Shown: positions 14,401 to 24,500 of the stretch, piece after piece | Layout of the letters: each line of letters starts with the position of its first letter | Numbering within the stretch: position 1 is the first letter of the stretch | Source: Mytilus trossulus | Lineage: Eukaryota > Mollusca > Bivalvia > Mytilida > Mytilidae | Assembly: GCF_036588685.1 (NCBI RefSeq) | Contig: NC_086378.1 | Span: forward strand, 49,532,686-49,596,685 | Direction of reading: 5' to 3' | Length of the DNA stretch: 64,000 nt | Made by a program: the position numbers and the translations under genes | The notes under the pieces: model-generated | Database searches by the model: none | The model's input: only the letters and a program-made list of their open reading frames with translations | Told to the model about the DNA's origin: nothing

Positions 14401-17400
14401 ACCTCGTACATCATGTACATATTACATTTCATATATTCTTTACTCGATACCAACTTAAAACTTGACATGTACTTCATGTAGTGATATGATACTCTTTTAG
14501 GTTAACATTTTACCTGACATTATTTTGATGAAGGTATATTTCAAAAATACATATTACAATTAGAAATTGTAATTGTGAGATTTATAAATGCAGTTCAATT
14601 AAAAACGCATTTTCTTCAACAATAAAATCTTTATATTTTGTTTGACTAATTTGAAGATTGGATCTAGGAGGAGTATGCTGAACACCACCTGCTCAGATAA
14701 TTGCATTGGGAGACTAATTCCTCAGGTGAAGTATTTTTCAAAAAAACAATATATTCATTCTTGTATACTTTTGTTTATATTCCCCACAGTTAAAACAAAC
14801 CGAAATTGCAGAATATTTTTTATGCATATCAGCAACCCTTGTTTCCCACGTCGAATACCGCGAATAATAAGTAACTTTTTTGCCAACATGCACATCATCT
14901 TATTCCACGGAGGCAATTGAAGAATTCTAAAACTAAAACAGTTTCTTGCAGCCATTTTTATATTCATCACATGAAATAATAAAACAAAATGCCCTTTAAT
15001 TAATATTAGTATATAGAACTATTTTATCTATAAAATATGAACAGTTATTTTCTTTAAAATCATCACATACATTGGCATTTCATGATAGCCTTAAAGGCAT
15101 ACGATACAGTTTTGATCCCGTATTTAAAGTTTGATGAAAATTTCCATATAGACGATTTGTTTCTCTGATTAAATCAAATATGTTATAAAAAATATACCTT
15201 CATGAGCTACTTTTTGAGTTAAATGAGATCAAAATTGTGTATATTTCCCCAAAATTATGATTTGTTACCGTATTTTCCTTTTCGAAAGAAAGACATTACT
15301 TTTGTGTTTTAAAAGATAAACACAAATTGTTTTTTGTTAAATAATTTGTAATTTCTGTATTCTAAATATGTATGCATGTTTTGCTGTATAATTATCAAAA
15401 TTAAAACAATTGCACTATTTACAGTATTTTAAAATTTGGTCCATATAATCTCCATACAAAATGAAACTAAATGTCGTTTATAAAAATGGGGTTCCATGCA
15501 CTCGTTTTCAAATTAAATCAGTTTGAATGATAAAAAATCAGTCGAAAAATGCCTTTTTTTCACTGACGTCGCATAAATAACATTTTTCGTTAGCAACGTC
15601 ATTATCTTCCCTGGAACTATCGTATGCCCTAAATTGTCTTTTTATACATTAGGAAAATCCATACACAGACAACACTTTGAACTGTGAAAGGTTAAATAAA
15701 CAAGTGGCATATATGATGCAAAAAAACTTAATTTTGCTTTCAAATAAATAATCACTGTTTTTTCTTTTTTATCATGATTATTCTTTTTATCTTAATTTGA
15801 TTGCATTATTCTGCCTTGCAATGTCTTTAGAATAACAAGAAAGCTAAATGTGTTCATACATTTTGCATAGCTTGCGAAGTCTTTCCCTAATTGTTCAGTA
15901 GAGCTTCATATGAAGAGTACAAAACAACCAGTAACTAACATTGGTAGTATTGTTAGTGTTACAGCAGAATGGAATATTAGTGTGTATGTCAGAGAATTGG
16001 ACAACAGTCTTCATTACCTGTTTAGAGTTTCAGCGGTTAGTACTATGTATACTATAGTATATACTTATAGTTTTTTAACATCTTATGGTAGTTTTTGCAC
16101 TTATATAAAGCCCTGAAATTCATCAGTTACATTTTCAATACTATTTATTATTTTAAATGTCTAAGAGTTACAACTTTGTTTTTCTGTGCAAACAATTTTC
16201 TTGCAGCTTTCAACACAGAGTCTTATTCTTTCTTCAGTTGTTACTGTGTATATACATTCGTATATTTTTGTTAAAACAATTTAAAAAAATAAGTGTCGGA
16301 CTATGCTGTAGTAGCATTGTCGAAGCAGGGTGCACATTTTAATTATTCTCTTCAAATCTATATATATATATTTGCTTTATACAGGCTTCCTTTAGTTTTG
16401 ATCGGTTATTTGATATATTGAGGCTTTGTTATATCTACGAACATTAAAATAAATGCTACCATGAGATAGAAATAACACTATTTATGCCGAATATGTCGAA
16501 ACGCTTTTCTTGATTGCCTTCAATCGGAACACTTAATCTTAAAGTTCTCATAGCTTAGAATATCCAATTATATAAATAAAGGCAATATTAGTATACCGCT
16601 GTTTGAATATAATACTAAGGAATAAATATGATCAAAAGACCAAAAAAAAGTAGCCAAATCCAAATAAGGTCAACTTTGCATGTGAAATGTATTAATCTAA
16701 CTTCTACATAATCACTGAATTTATTTACTGATAATTTTAAGAAATTTAGGGGAATACCGAGACTCTAGCATGCCACATACAACTTAAACGGGTGTTGTTT
16801 CAGTAAAACTGCAAATAAGTGTCCATAATTAATATTGAAACCATTAAGTCGTGTTGAGGTTTTTTGATTTTACTATAGGTTGGAGGGTCAAAAGTAACCC
16901 CAAGACTAAATGATGGGATGATTTATGGGCAATTATCAAAAAGCGAGTAAGTACATGAATTGACGTATATTTTATTTTTTCTGTTCAGAGTTTTAACTCT
17001 TATAACTTAACTTATGTCAATTTTAAAGCACGATGTTAAGCTAGCATTCGTGTTTTTGAACCTTCATAATTTAAACTTGACAACCACAAGCATTGAATTT
17101 GGCTTGTCAAGAAGATTAAATTATCAGAAACGTATTTTATTATTTCAAATAAAACACAAACACAAACAAAATGATATGAATTCATCTTTTAAATTCAAAC
17201 AAACGTCGCAAGTACAATTTATGCTCTTTATGATTCAAACACAATGCTAACAAAATAAATGTATGTAAATTTATTTTTAGAATTCAGACAAACGTCACAG
17301 ACTCTGTAATAGGTGCGATTGATGTAAGTTCAGATATTTCACACTACACACGCATACGTTCATATGTTAACAACATGTTCATATTATGCTTTTAAAATCA

Positions 17401-20400
17401 TTTAAATTAGAAGCAATTCAACTATCAAAGCAATTTATAATATAAACGAACACTTTTCACTAGAAGACAATTCATCATGATAATCATGATTCTACCTGCC
17501 TTTTATTTTGAATACATTCTTTTTTAAATCAAGTTTATCATGTTCGATGAAGTTATTGGTGTATGAGTGAAGAAAAATAAGAATTTAAAAACTTATAATG
17601 AATACCATGATTAAAATGGTGTACGCCAAAAACGCATGTTGTCTTCAAATGGTTCATCGGTGACGCTCAAAACAAACACATTGAAAAAGGAATACAATGT
17701 TGAAAATATCAAGACTCAAAATAACGAGAGGCTTTTACAAAAATGAGGCGTTTACCATGTTTTAACTGTGCAAAAAATAAAATCACACATTAATAAATTT
17801 GTTTGTTTGATATTGATTTTTTTTTTATTTCAATAAGACACTCCATTTCATAAATGTCATTGATATCGATAGATATAGATTTATCATAACATATCATCTT
17901 TAAACAGGAAAAGGCATTAAAGTTTCTGGAAGATGACATTATGACGCCATATTTAGCACCAATGGTATCTGGTAGGTGTGCATACATTTACTAACATTTC
18001 CATTCTCAATTTTAATTTTATAAACGGTTGCAGACGATACGTTTGTTTATATGAAAGTCCCTTCAAAGTTGAAGGTATTTAGTTTGATCGCTGCAACCAT
18101 AATTATCAAAAGGTATTAACAGAATGACTAAACTGACCCAATGTCAACCTTACCTGAAAATAGAATCAGAAGCAGGAAATTTAAATAAGAATGTGTATCT
18201 TATATCATGACAGTACCTAAGCCTCGGATACTTATGGTAAGCCTTCACATACAAGTTAGATTTCTTGACCTTCAATATACATGATATATTGATAATATAC
18301 CTGAAGGTAGCATATATGAATATGACATGAAATAACATGACATGACATTATAAATTGGTTTCAGTCTTTATTATGGTGTTTCGATGCTTGCTATTTGTCA
18401 AAGCATTTAACAGGTTCGTTGAAAGTAATTTACAATTACATGATATATCAACTGAAATTCCGACTATACTCAAATATAAGAAGAATGTATTTATTGTCTA
18501 CATGTAATACAAGAACAGTTATCTTAGTTTACCATTCTTCTAAAAATTAACTATGCTTGATGACAAGGTTAAGGTTTTGATTAAAGAGAACATTATAATA
18601 GTCATGCTTTTAAAAAAATGTTGCAAACCAGTGTTTGAATACATTTTCATATGTTGAAGATTTTATATCTGATAACATCTAATGGCCGAAAAAAGTACTA
18701 ATTCAGTTTATTTATTTTTTAAATTGAAAAAGTTCAAAAAAACTTACAAACTCAAACAATACTAACCAACAGATATAGAAAATAAGAACAGAAGTTATAA
18801 TCCTGACGAGGAAAAAGATGGTTTTAATCTAGTTTGATAGAATACACACATTTTGACAAAGTTAGACATACTTGACTGCTATGATACAAGTTATAACTAC
18901 GGTTAAGTTGAATATTTAGAAGATCAAGCGCAACCATATCTTCATATGAATTATTATGTAAAACGTGAAATAAGTATGATCACCATACATATATGTGTTT
19001 GACGAAGAACTGTCATCATACCTGCTGGAAACCTCACATTCTAATGCAATTAGTTTGTTACGATAATTTTCATTGGACGTTGATAAATATTTTGAGGGGT
19101 TAGATTCCACGTTCTACCAGTCCGTAACTAAGAAAGCCACCATTTTGAATTCCGATTTTTTTGGATTTGCAATTTCTCAAAAAAATTAACAAGATATTCT
19201 CATTTTGAACCTCAAAATCTTCTTTTTGTCTATATTGAAACCATTATGAAGCGTACGAAAAGTAAAAAAACGTTTAGAATTCATGTTTGACATCCAGATT
19301 AAACACATGACGTCACAGTGTTAAGATGCTAAAAACAATGCGACAGTTTCGCGGACTTTTTCATTAATGCCATTTTTAAGACAAAAAATAACATTTATTT
19401 TAAGATGCGGCATTAGAATGGAGATAACTGTATTGTATTTTAAGCTTGGCCTTCGTAAAACTTGATTTTACTGTCGCAAATATCCGTTTACCTATCTCCG
19501 CTCCGCGTCGCTAGGTAAACTGAATTTGCGACAGTAAAATCTACGTTTTACGAAGGCCAAGCTTAAAATACAATACAGTTATCTCCTAATTTGGAGGGCC
19601 ACACTTTGAATGTTTAAGAGCTTCATGATTATAAAATCATAAAAGAATATCAAAAGTGTTGTCATCTTTGTTTAGAAAAGTATCAAAAAGATATTAAAAA
19701 AAATAAAATGAGCAAAAGGGATGAGGGGGTAGGGGTCAAAATCTATTTGCCCAAAAAAATAGCAACTCCGTACCTAAATAAGGAGAAGAGAAAAAGACAA
19801 GCTTTTGCACACACATGAAATGAATAAAAAACACAAACCAAAAGAAGGATCGATACTCAGTTCTTACTACACTTGAGGCATTTATTGTGTTGATAAACAC
19901 ACGTTCATATACTTGTCTGTTTTAGGTCTATGTAAAAGAGGATTTCCACTACCAAAAATGGACAACTTTCAATTCGTACAACCTGAACTGAAACTAAAGA
20001 AGGTAAAGCTAATCGGCTTTTTTCGTTTACATATTAAATTGAGGAAGTTAAACTTTGTAAAATTTGAAATAACCTTATTGATTTCATACTTCATTGAAAA
20101 CTCATTTATTTGAGAGAGAAAAGGTCGAAAGTGGAAAAAATTGTGAAACCGCTTCATTCCATAAAACAAGTAATATTGCATAAATTATTAAAAATAATAA
20201 GATGTCAATGGAAAAGTAGAATTTAAATGCTCTCGATACGGAAATATTTTTTGACATTACCTAACAATAAGTCCATAATTAAACGAACTCAGTTGAATCA
20301 TAATAAAATAAAATGAACAGATCATTATACATGCGACGCAGTTCAAGTATATTAGGAAGTTTAATTAGTGCGTGGTTTTTATCTCATGAAACAACCATGT

Positions 20401-22515
20401 GATATTAACTTAGTGCACATCACTGCATTACTCTAACGGGAAATATTATTCATTTTAAAAAAAAAGAACGTTATAATTACATGAATTATGATATTTCAAA
20501 TCCGATAGACACAATACGGTGCTAGTTTCAATCATATGCATTAACACCTAAAAAAAGGTTTGTTTTCAGATTTGAAAAGAACTTGATACGTCTACTTCAT
20601 ATATTTTTAAACATAACATATAATGATGACACAACGATTTGTCTTATCTGTATGTAATGTTGATAGCTGAATGCAAACATGGCAAATATAAACTTTTAAT
20701 ATAGAATATTAAAGAGCAAAATAAAAGTCATCAATGCATGAATTCGAATGAACAAAAATAAATAAAAACACATATTTATATTAATCGAAAAGATCAAAAT
20801 TTACCTTTTATAATGTTTGGTCTTCAATGGTGTTCAACTTCGTACTTTAAACTTTCTTTTCTTCGGCGTCGCCGATGAGTCTGTTGTTGAAGAAATGCGG
20901 TCGGCGTACACTATTTTTATACTGGAATCTATGATGAGTGTTGTCTCCAAAATTTATGGAGGACACAAATAACCTTACTTTTATGTTAGAGTTATGTTAG
21001 AGTTCAGAGTTATCTGTGTTTTAAAAACTAACAGACTTAGAAAAACCCAATTGCGCGTGTTCGTTATCTAACTTTATCTATATCTCTGTTTATAGAATAT
21101 TAAACATTTACAGATCACACTTCGTTGATTGATTAGATTGAGTCTAGACGAAAATACAAACGAAATGTAGATACATATTATTAAGTCTGACTCCATAAGT
21201 CTTAAATTGTTTATTCTAGACTTTTTATTATTAAGTTTTACCAATGTATTAATCAAATATGGGACGACTTTGGTCGAACCGGTGAACGGACTTGACATGT
21301 ACAGTAAATGCTCTTTTAATGTATTTTTTTATTATGGAGAATATGGTTGTGATGGCAGATCTTAGTTTCTGTTTTATTCACTATTATTTTGTTAATACAC
21401 CTGTCTATCAATAGATACTTTATGCCGGATCTAAATTGTATTTCAATCTTTCCTCGTTATGTTGATATTTCATTGCTACATATCCAACATCTACTTTTAT
21501 TTCGTCAATTCAAAAGAAAATGAATGTTATGTTATTGTTAATAACTGATGATGACCAGTTGTAAATATATAAACTTTTATGCAATTGTCATGCAAGTGAC
21601 AGGTTCAGCGCTATAAAACCAGGTTCAATCCGCCATTTTCTATATTTGAAAATGCCTGTACTAAATCAGGTATATGACAGTTGTTTCTCATTCCTTTCAT
21701 GTGTTTTATCATTTGATTTTGACATTTGAATAGGAACTCTCCGTTTTGAAATTTCCTCGGAGATCAGTATTATTGTGATTTTACTTTTAACATTGCTTCA
21801 ACGACGGCTAGTCACTCATTTTATATGTTAATAATTTTTAATTGGACAGCAACAAAAATAGGTAGAAATTGAAAAACAGGAATAGGACACAATCTGTTAA
21901 ATTGTTTATGTCTGGCGTATTAAGTTATAATCCTGGTACCTTTGATAACTATTTACACCACTGGTTCGATGTCACTGCTGGTGGACGTTTCGTCCCCGAG
22001 GGTATCACCAGCCAAGTAGTGAACACCGACGTGTTGACATGAATATCAATAATGTGGTCATTTGTATAAATGTCCTGCTACCAAAACTTTGAATTTTTCG
22101 AAAAAAATAAGGATTTCTCTTATCCCAAGCATAGATTACCTTAGCCGTATTTGGCACAGCTTTTTGGAATTTTGAGTCCTTCATGCTCTTCAACTTTGTA
22201 CTTGTTTTGCTTTATACATATTTTGATATGAGCGTCACTGATGAGTCTTATGTAGACGAAAAGCGCGTCTGGCGTATTAAATTATAATCCTGGTACCTTT
22301 GATAACTATTTATGTTACTTTTTTTAATTTGGATATTTGAAGAACTACATGAATATAAAACTAAATATGTTAATGACTAATATGTAGATTACTTGTATTA
22401 CGTGCAAAACAATTCTTATTTTCAGAACGCAATCCTTATTGAGACAAATCTGAAGTACATTCCTAGGAGTGGAAAATCAACTGTCCTAAGATTTTTGTCA
22501 AAGGAAGATATTTAA
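5299..22515 (+). CDS. LBP/BPI: LBP/BPI-family secreted lipid/LPS-binding protein, 15 exons, 490 aa
   Basis: The spliced exons are 5299-5401, 5936-6035, 6412-6543, 8835-8908, 11208-11362, 12132-12195, 12880-12971, 13620-13796, 14657-14725, 15871-16035, 16879-16946, 17281-17323, 17908-17971, 19926-20002 and 22426-22515. Every intron is GT-AG and all phases join, giving 490 codons; human BPI is 487 aa. Residues 1-18 are a hydrophobic signal peptide ending LSA. The mature N-terminus 'RNPGIRLQITQKGIDI' matches the BPI opening. Cys151 and Cys190 correspond to the single BPI disulfide (Cys135-Cys175, mature numbering). Residues about 241-275 hold the proline-rich interdomain linker followed by 'VSDYVFNT', and residues 441-445 are GFPLP near the C-terminal strand. 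By family knowledge the protein is secreted and binds bacterial lipids such as LPS; that function is inferred. N-linked sequons occur at N124, N294, N308, N357 and N404. Extra cysteines at 311, 315, 330 and 438 are unlike human BPI. No frame break was found, so it looks functional. LBP, BPI and related clades cannot be separated from this alone. Confidence 0.95.
5936..6035 (+). CDS. LBP/BPI: LBP/BPI exon 2 (residues 35-67)
   Basis: The acceptor is 'cttcaag' and the donor 'gtaagt'. It completes split codon 35 (Val) and encodes N-terminal barrel sequence ending NVNYDLN. It ends in phase 2. Confidence 0.85.
6412..6543 (+). CDS. LBP/BPI: LBP/BPI exon 3 (residues 68-111)
   Basis: The acceptor is 'tttctttcag' and the donor 'gtaaga'. 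It encodes N-terminal barrel strands including SLRWTAEGMNLDIDG. An unspliced reading would stop within the donor (TTG TAA), which marks the exon end. Confidence 0.9.
7300..7460 (+). repeat. Degenerate hammerhead/retrozyme-family copy
   Basis: It shares 'gagcgtca', a GTC-N7-GAC stem (7367-7379), GAAA (7380-7383) and 'gtctggc..ta' with the better copy at 22238-22276, and continues with 'ctggtacctttg'. The catalytic CUGAUGA box has decayed to TTGGTTA, so self-cleavage is not expected. Confidence 0.5.
7536..7640 (+). repeat. Dispersed repeat family R3, fragment
   Basis: It contains 'cctgtaccaagtcagg' followed by a divergent form of the 'atatgacagttgtt' block found at 9395-9440, 21655-21690 and, inverted, near 63640. 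It is non-coding. Confidence 0.55.
7808..7904. repeat. Short imperfect hairpin
   Basis: Arms 7808-7831 and 7880-7904 (gtttagtgtctttaaata / tatataaagacactaaac) are inverted copies around a loop of about 48 bp. It looks like a small foldback or MITE remnant in intron 3. Confidence 0.5.
8255..8318 (-). repeat. R1 repeat terminus fragment
   Basis: 'gtcattttggtcttttgtgg' and 'ttggcaatcat' match the inverted terminus seen at 4468-4537. Only the end of the element is present. Confidence 0.55.
8835..8908 (+). CDS. LBP/BPI: LBP/BPI exon 4 (residues 112-136)
   Basis: The acceptor is 'tatttcag' and the donor 'gtatgg'. It encodes FEKYSDKGSFTVNFSTMSFK, which aligns with the BPI segment '[20 protein letters not shown]'. 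N124 is in an NFS sequon. It ends in phase 1. Confidence 0.9.
9340..9505 (+). repeat. Dispersed repeat family R3 copy in intron 4
   Basis: It reads 'gtaccaagtcaggaatatg' and 'acagttgttgtccattcg', then an AT-rich tail. It shares this order with 21598-21800 and, inverted, with 63630-63725. Confidence 0.65.
10598..10668 (+). repeat. R1 repeat terminus after a (TA)n run
   Basis: A (TA)n microsatellite at about 10577-10596 is followed by 'cagaagatgtggtataaatg' and 'ctctccacaagagacc', the 5' end of family R1. The element is truncated after about 70 bp. Confidence 0.55.
11208..11362 (+). CDS. LBP/BPI: LBP/BPI exon 5 (residues 137-188)
   Basis: The acceptor is 'attgaag', which is not strongly pyrimidine-rich but is the one that keeps the frame; the donor is 'gtaagc'. 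It encodes Cys151, the first half of the conserved disulfide, and the helical stretch DWIIKLFAEKAIRAIHRQVE, matching BPI 'GWLIQLFHKKIESALRNKM'. It ends in phase 0. Confidence 0.9.
11590..11865 (+). repeat. Dispersed repeat family R5 copy in intron 5
   Basis: It contains 'gataacgccatgcccaaaac', 'cacaaaccccattaaaacc' and 'tgttgcacccgtcgtat', in the order shared with 31240-31510 and, inverted, with 44735-44960. It is non-coding. Confidence 0.6.
12132..12195 (+). CDS. LBP/BPI: LBP/BPI exon 6 (residues 189-209)
   Basis: This short exon was found by asking for the missing second cysteine. The acceptor is 'accttgtag' and the donor 'gtattt'. It encodes FCGIFKSLVEKNAHSIISNV; Cys190 pairs with Cys151 by homology. 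Leaving it out would break the phase, because exon 5 ends in phase 0 and exon 7 starts in phase 1. Confidence 0.9.
12624..12664. repeat. Small hairpin in intron 6
   Basis: 'tatacctaac' and 'gttaggtata' are inverted around six bases and flanked by T and A runs. It is a candidate MITE remnant with no other content. Confidence 0.4.
12880..12971 (+). CDS. LBP/BPI: LBP/BPI exon 7 (residues 210-240)
   Basis: The acceptor is 'attttacag' and the donor 'gtatac'. It encodes VQIPVGNSMIVDYRLISS and ends YLEVYLK, matching the end of the BPI N-terminal barrel just before the linker. It ends in phase 0. Confidence 0.9.
13020..13125 (+). repeat. Two-copy tandem repeat in intron 7
   Basis: A block of about 55 bp containing 'tttttagtttgaaatatat' and 'ggaattatat' occurs twice in a row with a few substitutions. 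Confidence 0.7.
13620..13796 (+). CDS. LBP/BPI: LBP/BPI exon 8 (residues 241-299), linker exon
   Basis: The acceptor is 'tttatacag' and the donor 'gtaagt'. It encodes the proline-rich interdomain linker (PETPYSAPSFPYN) and the start of the C-terminal barrel (MAYVAVSDYVFNTMLYQAY), matching BPI 'MVYLGLSDYFFNTAGLVYQ'. An NIT sequon is at N294. It ends in phase 0. Confidence 0.93.
14657..14725 (+). CDS. LBP/BPI: LBP/BPI exon 9 (residues 300-322)
   Basis: The acceptor is 'tttgaag' and the donor 'gtgaag', both weaker than their neighbours, but frame and position fit. It encodes IGSRRSMLNTTCSDNC, which has two cysteines (311, 315) not found at this place in human BPI and an NTT sequon at N308. Confidence 0.8.
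15091..15633. mobile_element. TIR element (MITE-like) in intron 9
   Basis: The ends are inverted: TTAAAGGCATACGATA at 15091-15106 and TATCGTATGCCCTAAA at 15618-15633, differing at two positions. The 540-bp interior has no coding frame. No target duplication could be fixed with confidence. Confidence 0.65.
15871..16035 (+). CDS. LBP/BPI: LBP/BPI exon 10 (residues 323-377)
   Basis: The acceptor is 'ttgcatag' and the donor 'gttagt'. It encodes LAKSFPNCSVELHMKSTKQP, matching BPI '[20 protein letters not shown]', then C-terminal barrel strands. Cys330 could pair with Cys311 or Cys315. An NIS sequon is at N357. Confidence 0.92.
16879..16946 (+). CDS. LBP/BPI: LBP/BPI exon 11 (residues 378-399)
   Basis: The acceptor is 'tactatag' and the donor 'gtaagt'. 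It encodes VGGSKVTPRLNDGMIYGQLSKS, aligning with the BPI 'TTGSMEVSAESNRLVGEL' region. It ends in phase 2. Confidence 0.88.
17281..17323 (+). CDS. LBP/BPI: LBP/BPI exon 12 (residues 400-414)
   Basis: This 43-nt microexon lies between 'tatttttag' and 'gtaagt'. It encodes EIQTNVTDSVIGAID with an NVT sequon at N404. The matching short exon is a feature of the family's gene structure as I recall it. Confidence 0.85.
17908..17971 (+). CDS. LBP/BPI: LBP/BPI exon 13 (residues 415-435)
   Basis: The acceptor is 'taaacag' and the donor 'gtaggt'. It encodes EKALKFLEDDIMTPYLAPMVS, the amphipathic helix matching BPI '[20 protein letters not shown]'. It ends in phase 1. Confidence 0.9.
19420..19586. repeat. 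Foldback/hairpin element in intron 13
   Basis: Near-perfect inverted arms of about 70 bp begin 'ggagataactgtattg' and close 'caatacagttatctcc', around a GC-rich loop ('ctccgctccgcgtcg'). It has no coding potential and is likely a foldback MITE. Confidence 0.8.
19926..20002 (+). CDS. LBP/BPI: LBP/BPI exon 14 (residues 436-461)
   Basis: The acceptor is 'ctgttttag' and the donor 'gtaaag'. It encodes GLCKRGFPLPKMDNFQFVQP, matching BPI '[22 protein letters not shown]', one of the most conserved stretches of the family. Confidence 0.93.
20815..20910 (+). ncRNA. Hammerhead-like ribozyme motif, family copy in intron 14
   Basis: CCGATGA (20872-20878) is one change from the CUGAUGA box. It is followed by stem II GTC/GAA (20879-20881, 20889-20891), GAAA (20892-20895), a 4-bp stem III closed by 'ggtc', and the cleavage triplet GTA (20906-20908). 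The layout equals the copy at 22238-22276. The U4-to-C change should impair catalysis, and stem I pairing is poor. Confidence 0.4.
21598..21800 (+). repeat. Dispersed repeat family R3 copy in intron 14
   Basis: It contains 'ataaaaccaggttcaatcc', 'tgcctgtactaaatcagg', 'tatgacagttgtt' and 'tccgttttgaaatttcctcg'. It is the longest R3 copy in the window and is directly followed by the retrozyme-like unit. Confidence 0.65.
21920..22276 (+). ncRNA. Retrozyme-like 357-bp unit bounded by hammerhead sequence
   Basis: 'tctggcgtattaa' plus 'ttataatcctggtacctttg' and 'gataactattta' occur as a direct repeat starting at 21911 and 22268. The two predicted cleavage points after GTA (21919 and 22276) therefore enclose exactly 357 bp. 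The downstream hammerhead has a perfect CTGATGA box (22238-22244), stem II GTC/GAC (22245-22247, 22255-22257), GAAA (22258-22261) and stem III ending GTA (22274-22276), with one mismatch (A22262 opposite G22274). Stem I pairing is weak. Self-cleaving retrozymes in metazoans, mussels included, have been described. Whether this copy is transcribed or active is unknown. Confidence 0.55.
22426..22515 (+). CDS. LBP/BPI: LBP/BPI exon 15 (residues 462-490 and stop)
   Basis: The acceptor is 'cttattttcag'. It encodes NAILIETNLKYIPRSGKSTV and ends SKEDI followed by TAA at 22513-22515. It matches the final strand of the BPI C-terminal barrel, with a short extra tail. Confidence 0.92.
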   Translation, partial: NAILIETNLKYIPRSGKSTVLRFLSKEDI

Positions 22516-23007
22516 CCGAAAACATGTATTCAGAAATAAGAAGCGTAAAAAAGAAACCATGTAAAGATGTTTGATAGTACTTTCTGGACTTTAATTTGTC
22601 AGTACTCTAACACAACTGTCCCAAGTTCGGAATGGGTATTGTCCAGCAGCCGTGTTTAATCACGACACACTATGTAAGTGCATCTCCCATATAAGGTGCC
22701 TGTATTTTAGTTGGTTTTGTTTGTTATTGTATATTATATTTTTTTGTTCGTTTATTGCTTTTTACATTAATCTAGAAGTCACTTTCTCGTTTGAATTGTG
22801 AAATATTTGTTATCTGTTAGACTTTTATAACTCATTATGAGTTTTAAGTTTTGCTCTCTGTTGAATATCGTACGGTGACTTATAGTCTACGTATGCTTCA
22901 TGTTTGTCTGTAGTCATGCTAGTGAAGAGTTGTATCGTACTTTTTTTATATACAGCTCTTTTTAATCTTGTACATTTATTAGTTCAGTTATTCTTTATTC
23001 AATTACA

Positions 23008-23013
23008 AATAAA
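23008..23013 (+). terminator. Candidate polyadenylation signal of the LBP/BPI gene
   Basis: AATAAA occurs about 490 bp after the stop codon in AT-rich sequence. It is the first canonical hexamer I noticed downstream; no transcript evidence is available. Confidence 0.35.
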
Positions 23014-23247
23014 ATGTATTTTCTAATATTTATGTACATAAATATCATCAATATATTTAAACTTATATTTGAATAAGACACACTTATAAATAAAGATACA
23101 AATATCAATTCTAAGATTTTGAAATGAATTTGAATCTAAAATTTATATACGACCCAAAATTTACTACCAATTGCGTCCATGGTATATGTCTGTCTAAATT
23201 TAACATCAAAATTGTTTTTAATTTTCCTTGTGTTATTCTTATGTCCC

Positions 23248-23492
23248 ACCTACGATAGTAAAGGGGCATGATTTTTTCTGTTCTGTGCGTCCGTTCGTCC
23301 CGCTTTAGGTCAAGGTATGTTTTTTATGAAGTTTGAAGTTCAATCAACTTATATTAGTTAACATTTTCCCTATGATATGGTCTTTCTAATTTTTAAGCCA
23401 AATTAGAGTTTTAAACCCAATTTCACGGTTCATTGAACATAGAAAATGGTAGTGCAAGTGGGGTATCTGTTTACTGCAGTGAACGCATTCTT
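23248..23492 (+). repeat. Dispersed repeat family R7 (+ orientation, truncated)
   Basis: It runs 'gtcccacctacgatagta', 'gtgcgtccgttcgtcc', then 'tatgatatggtctttctaat' to 'gtggggtatctgtttact'. The same blocks occur inverted at 42665-43146. Non-coding; the family is common in mussel DNA as I recall it. Confidence 0.7.
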
Positions 23493-24500
23493 ATTGTTTT
23501 GCTTTTATTTCATTTGGGATTGAAAAGTTGTAGAAGCGTCATAACCACAACCTTTGTTATGCTTGGTAAGAAAATGTAAATATGTGTTTGCAACTTTCTG
23601 TAACGAAGAAGCAGAAGATATCAAGCAGAGATAGAAAACTCAGATGTCAAGGACAAAGTAACACACCAGTGCCAATCAAACAACAAAACAAAACAAGTTT
23701 ACCAAACACTTTATACATGTACATGATATAAAAAACACTAAAGACTTATCCATAGGGATAACAACATAGGCCCTGTGATATAAAGTGCTCCAGAAAGGAA
23801 GGCAGATTCTTTACTTACTCCACTCGTGGTGGTTTCTTGGTCAGTTCAAAGTTGATAATTACTCTTTGTCGTCAATGTCAAAACATATTTGATTTTGACT
23901 AAAGAAACACACCGCCGTGGTTATATATGACCCATATAGTCCGTAATAGTTAATCAACGTACAATCTAATCTTAAAAATATTTGAAGATGTAACTTCAGT
24001 TTTAGCATTTAGAACTAGTGTTCCAATAGAGTCCGTGTCACCAAAATCGTGTCCTATCCTGTCTAGTAGAATAACACACATTCACGACAAAGAGACAAAA
24101 AGACAAACAGCAGTCAATAGAAGACTTCACAGCAATAAAACGATTTCACCATAACCAGAGAAACAACTCAAAAGATAAACAAATGACATCGGTAGTGATG
24201 AACCCTGCCAGTAAAAAATACTGTTATAGGTTACCTTAAATGATGTCACAAGGAGACAAGATTTTTATGACAACAAATTGAATAAAAAAGTTATCACCTG
24301 TGACAGCCTTTTCCAAAACAGTTATTCAAATTCAAAATCTGATTGCTTCTGTAAAACTTGAATTAATGGTTTTATTACCATTCAGATATAATGATGTTGC
24401 TTTTTCAATGAACAATGCTTCCTTCGTCTCCTTTTTTTTACGTATACCCCAAACTTGACTTTAGCGGTCATCTCATTATTCGATTCTAATATGACAATCA

